A stretch of DNA of 64,000 bases from contig JAYKAV010003353.1 in assembly GCA_035582835.1 (NCBI GenBank), positions 137,743 to 201,742 on the forward strand. The letters run 5' to 3'. Of this stretch, positions 62,221 to 64,000 are shown in pieces. Positions within the stretch are counted from its first letter, which is position 1; each line of letters opens with the position of its first letter. Origin of the DNA: Phoebastria nigripes (taxonomy: Eukaryota; Chordata; Aves; Procellariiformes; Diomedeidae). The notes below the pieces were generated by a model. That model made no database searches, had not been told where the DNA came from, and was given only the letters and a program-made list of their open reading frames with translations. The position numbers and the translations under genes are program-made.

Positions 62221-62405
62221 AGATTTTTAGAGATATTCAAGCCTGTGATGATTTAACTAAATACTTAAACCTTTTGAAAATACCTCAGAGTTTGGCTTTT
62301 ATTGAAGTCAATGGTAGGTTAAACTTGTAGGCTTTTCTCAAAATCTTACTAAAAAAACCTATTGCATCATTAAGTGCTTAAATGCTTTTAAAATCTGACC
62401 CTATG
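62221..62405. repeat. Remnant of an ancient amniote repeat (low confidence)
   Basis: TTGAAGTCAATGGTAGGTTAA near 62302, then AAGTGCTTAAATGC near 62372 and TTAAAATCTGACCCTATG near 62388, follow the order of a decayed repeat common in reptile and bird DNA. The identification is from memory and the family is not named. Confidence 0.3.
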
Positions 62406-63294
62406 CTGTTTTTCCTTTTTAACGTATGTAGTATTAATACTAGTAAATATAGTATGTACTGCTATAATGAAAATTCATAACAGCAGTACATTGTCACAGA
62501 AAGATATAAATAAAAGCTTTTTCTATGAAAGTTTCAGTTACTTAATGCTGAATAAATCAGATAAATCTCAGATCGGAAAAATGTGTGGCAATGGTGTTTT
62601 ACCCAGCCAAATCGCTTCTGGCATTTGGGTTTTTTTCTCAGTTACTTAAAGCTAAAAACACTTTAAAAATGGAGATAGAAAAATTACATGAAATGTGCTA
62701 GTTACACTTACTTCAGGGAAATATGCTCTGAACTGTTTTGGAGATTCCTCCCCCTGCATACAATTTGGGAATGCTTGATATACAGTTGTTCACTGAATGC
62801 ATTACTGTAGGCCTTATCCTATAATATTTTCAAAATTATTGGGTTATTTTCACAAGCAAGATTTTGGAGGATTGGACATCCAGTCATGTGCAACCCGTTT
62901 TGAATTTGTGGTGATCTATGTTCNGCTTACTATAAGCGGGACTATAGGAAGCTTCTCTTTGTATGCAGTAATAAAGAAAAGCAAATATATCCCTGGCATA
63001 AGAGCACTGCTTGCGATAAAAACCTCCCNTCCCTCCCCCAAACAAACTAAGGAGGTAAAATCATTCAACCCTGTCATAACCCAAAAGCAATGATATACTC
63101 AGAGACCATTTTATAAATAGTTTATGTTGGGGAATACCTTCTCTTAAATCTTTTGGCAATGTGCGGGGCACATCTGAGTTATTATTTCTTTCTATTTAAG
63201 ACTGTTAATCACCAAAGTGTCAAGATAAATCCTTTATTTTTAGAGGCTTTATGTAAGCTTAATACAGTTAATGCAATTGTGTGCTTATCCCAGG

Positions 63295-63335
63295 TCAGCA
63301 AAATGCTTAAGCATATTCTAAGTATTCAGCAAGTC
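63295..63335. repeat. Short remnant resembling the palindromic repeat at 29971
   Basis: CAGCAAAATGCTTAAGCATA followed by TTCTAAGTATTCAGCAAG has the same half-site and mirrored order as the remnant near 29971-30085, and is better preserved over its short length. Confidence 0.35.
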
Positions 63336-63689
63336 AGTAATTTCAAAGAAGTCCCACTACTATTTGTGGCATATGATCTGTCATGCAGTGTCAGTTTTCT
63401 ATGATGAAAAATGTTGTCCGTTTTCTTGGTAGGAAGCTGGATACTGTAGGGATGGATGTGAATATGGGGACTTGGAGCTTTTAAATTTTTAGAATTTAAA
63501 CAGCATCACTGAATTTAAATGACTTGCTGGTGAGCATCGTGATAAGCACATTTCTGTATTCTTAAATTATTTTTAGAGTAAAATTCTGCTTTAATGCTTG
63601 TCAAGCATCCCAGAAAATGCTAATAAATTTTTAGGGCTTTAAAAAAGCGTGTTCTCACTTCTCTTAACATGTATGTCTCTGGTATGAAT

Positions 63690-64000
63690 CACACAATCAG
63701 AACTTTCCTAGAAGATGCTGGAAATTGGATTGGTTGAAGGATCAGGAGCACAGGTAGNGTTTTCCTCAATCCCTTCAGCAGCAGGGAAGAATACTGACAG
63801 GGACAGGAAAACACACCTGATTAACACGTGGCTCAGGGGCTGGTGCCATCGGCGGAATCTTGGCTTTTTTGATCATGGGGAGGTTTACACGGCACCGGGC
63901 CTGCTGGCGACAGATGGAGGTCAGCTGTCTCACAGGGGGAAAAGGATTCTCGCTCATGAGTTGGCAGGGCTCATTGAGAGGGCTTTAAACTAGGTTCAAA
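63690..64000 (+). mobile_element. CR1 LINE, plus strand, C-terminal part of ORF1; continues past window end
   Basis: One frame (63715-63993) reads as the C-terminus of the esterase-like (SGNH-hydrolase) ORF1 protein of CR1 elements: GLVEGSGAQV, then SSIPSAAGKNTDRDRKTHLI, NTWLRGWCHRRNLGFFDHG, EVYTAPGLLATDGGQLSHRG and LAGLIERALN, ending at TAG 63991-63993. In this family the D-x-x-H box near the C-terminus supplies the catalytic Asp and His; here it reads DGGQ, so the His is replaced by Gln, while other residues are well kept. A single N falls in one codon. The 5' end near 63690 is a truncation point or simply where homology fades. If the element is continuous, ORF2 (endonuclease and reverse transcriptase) should follow beyond the window. 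The open frame suggests a fairly young copy. Confidence 0.88.
63715..63993 (+). pseudogene. CR1 ORF1 protein fragment (esterase-like domain, C-terminal)
   Basis: A 92-codon open frame covers only the C-terminal third to half of the CR1 ORF1 product, a protein thought to bind lipid or membrane or RNA during retrotransposition. The upstream catalytic Ser block is missing and the C-terminal catalytic His position is Gln, so no enzyme activity is expected. The first Met is not the native start; it lies at the truncation boundary. Confidence 0.75.

Larger units (their letters stand above)
58297..63689. other. Unique noncoding stretch with low-complexity blocks
   Basis: A TG/TA-rich low-complexity run lies at about 58922-58976. 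The A/C-rich block at 59998-60130, an A-run at about 61291-61309, a G/T-rich block near 61504-61595 and old repeat remnants near 62221-62405 and 63295-63335 are the only other recognisable items. Frames such as 58730-59071 plus and 61680-61994 minus have no recognisable domain. Confidence 0.45.

Noticed and set aside
1..64000. A novel multi-gene system such as a defence locus, biosynthetic cluster or phage
   Set aside because: The sequence is vertebrate intergenic or intronic DNA; no cluster of intact coding sequences exists on either strand.

Overview
The window looks like AT-rich, intergenic or intronic nuclear DNA from a bird. The evidence is a set of CR1 non-LTR retrotransposon fragments of avian type, a solo LTR of a familiar avian endogenous retrovirus family, a GC-rich interspersed repeat seen in many bird genomes, and short A/C-rich low-complexity blocks. 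There is no bacterial-type gene organisation, and I saw no rRNA, tRNA, CRISPR array or recognisable intact host gene. Most open frames are short and look like chance. Many isolated single N bases and one run of 205 N show that this is a draft assembly.

Layout. 1-2396: unique sequence. 2397-4145: a CR1 on the minus strand in two blocks, with the middle of its reverse transcriptase missing. 4146-20295: unique sequence, with a conserved-element-like stretch (6440-6905), a candidate coding exon on the plus strand (8898-9047) and a 174-codon open frame on the minus strand (14639-15163). 20296-20587: CR1 3' end, plus strand. 20588-27526: unique sequence with a small local duplication, a weak candidate exon and two unrecognised minus-strand open frames. 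27527-27992: CR1, minus. 27993-33560: unique, with a homeodomain-site-rich block, a decayed ancient repeat and the longest open frame (226 codons, minus). 33565-33973: a 14-bp polypyrimidine minisatellite interrupted by the assembly gap. 33974-42056: unique, with three further enhancer-like blocks. 42057-42643: solo LTR. 42644-48987: unique, with a 32-base poly(A). 48988-49870: CR1, minus, with part of the reverse transcriptase. 49871-57902: unique. 57903-58296: GC-rich repeat. 58297-63690: unique, with an A/C-rich block and old repeat remnants. 63690-64000: the 3' part of ORF1 of another CR1, plus strand, running off the window.

How it fits together. I see no operon, pathway or obvious novel system. 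The most useful leads are the candidate exon at 8898-9047, the 226-codon open frame at 31053-31733, the GC-rich repeat in an AT-rich setting, the pyrimidine minisatellite, and several enhancer-like blocks that would suit a developmental gene desert. The exon, open-frame and enhancer calls are inferences that need alignment or RNA data. Repeat identities come from recalled family features, not from a database search.
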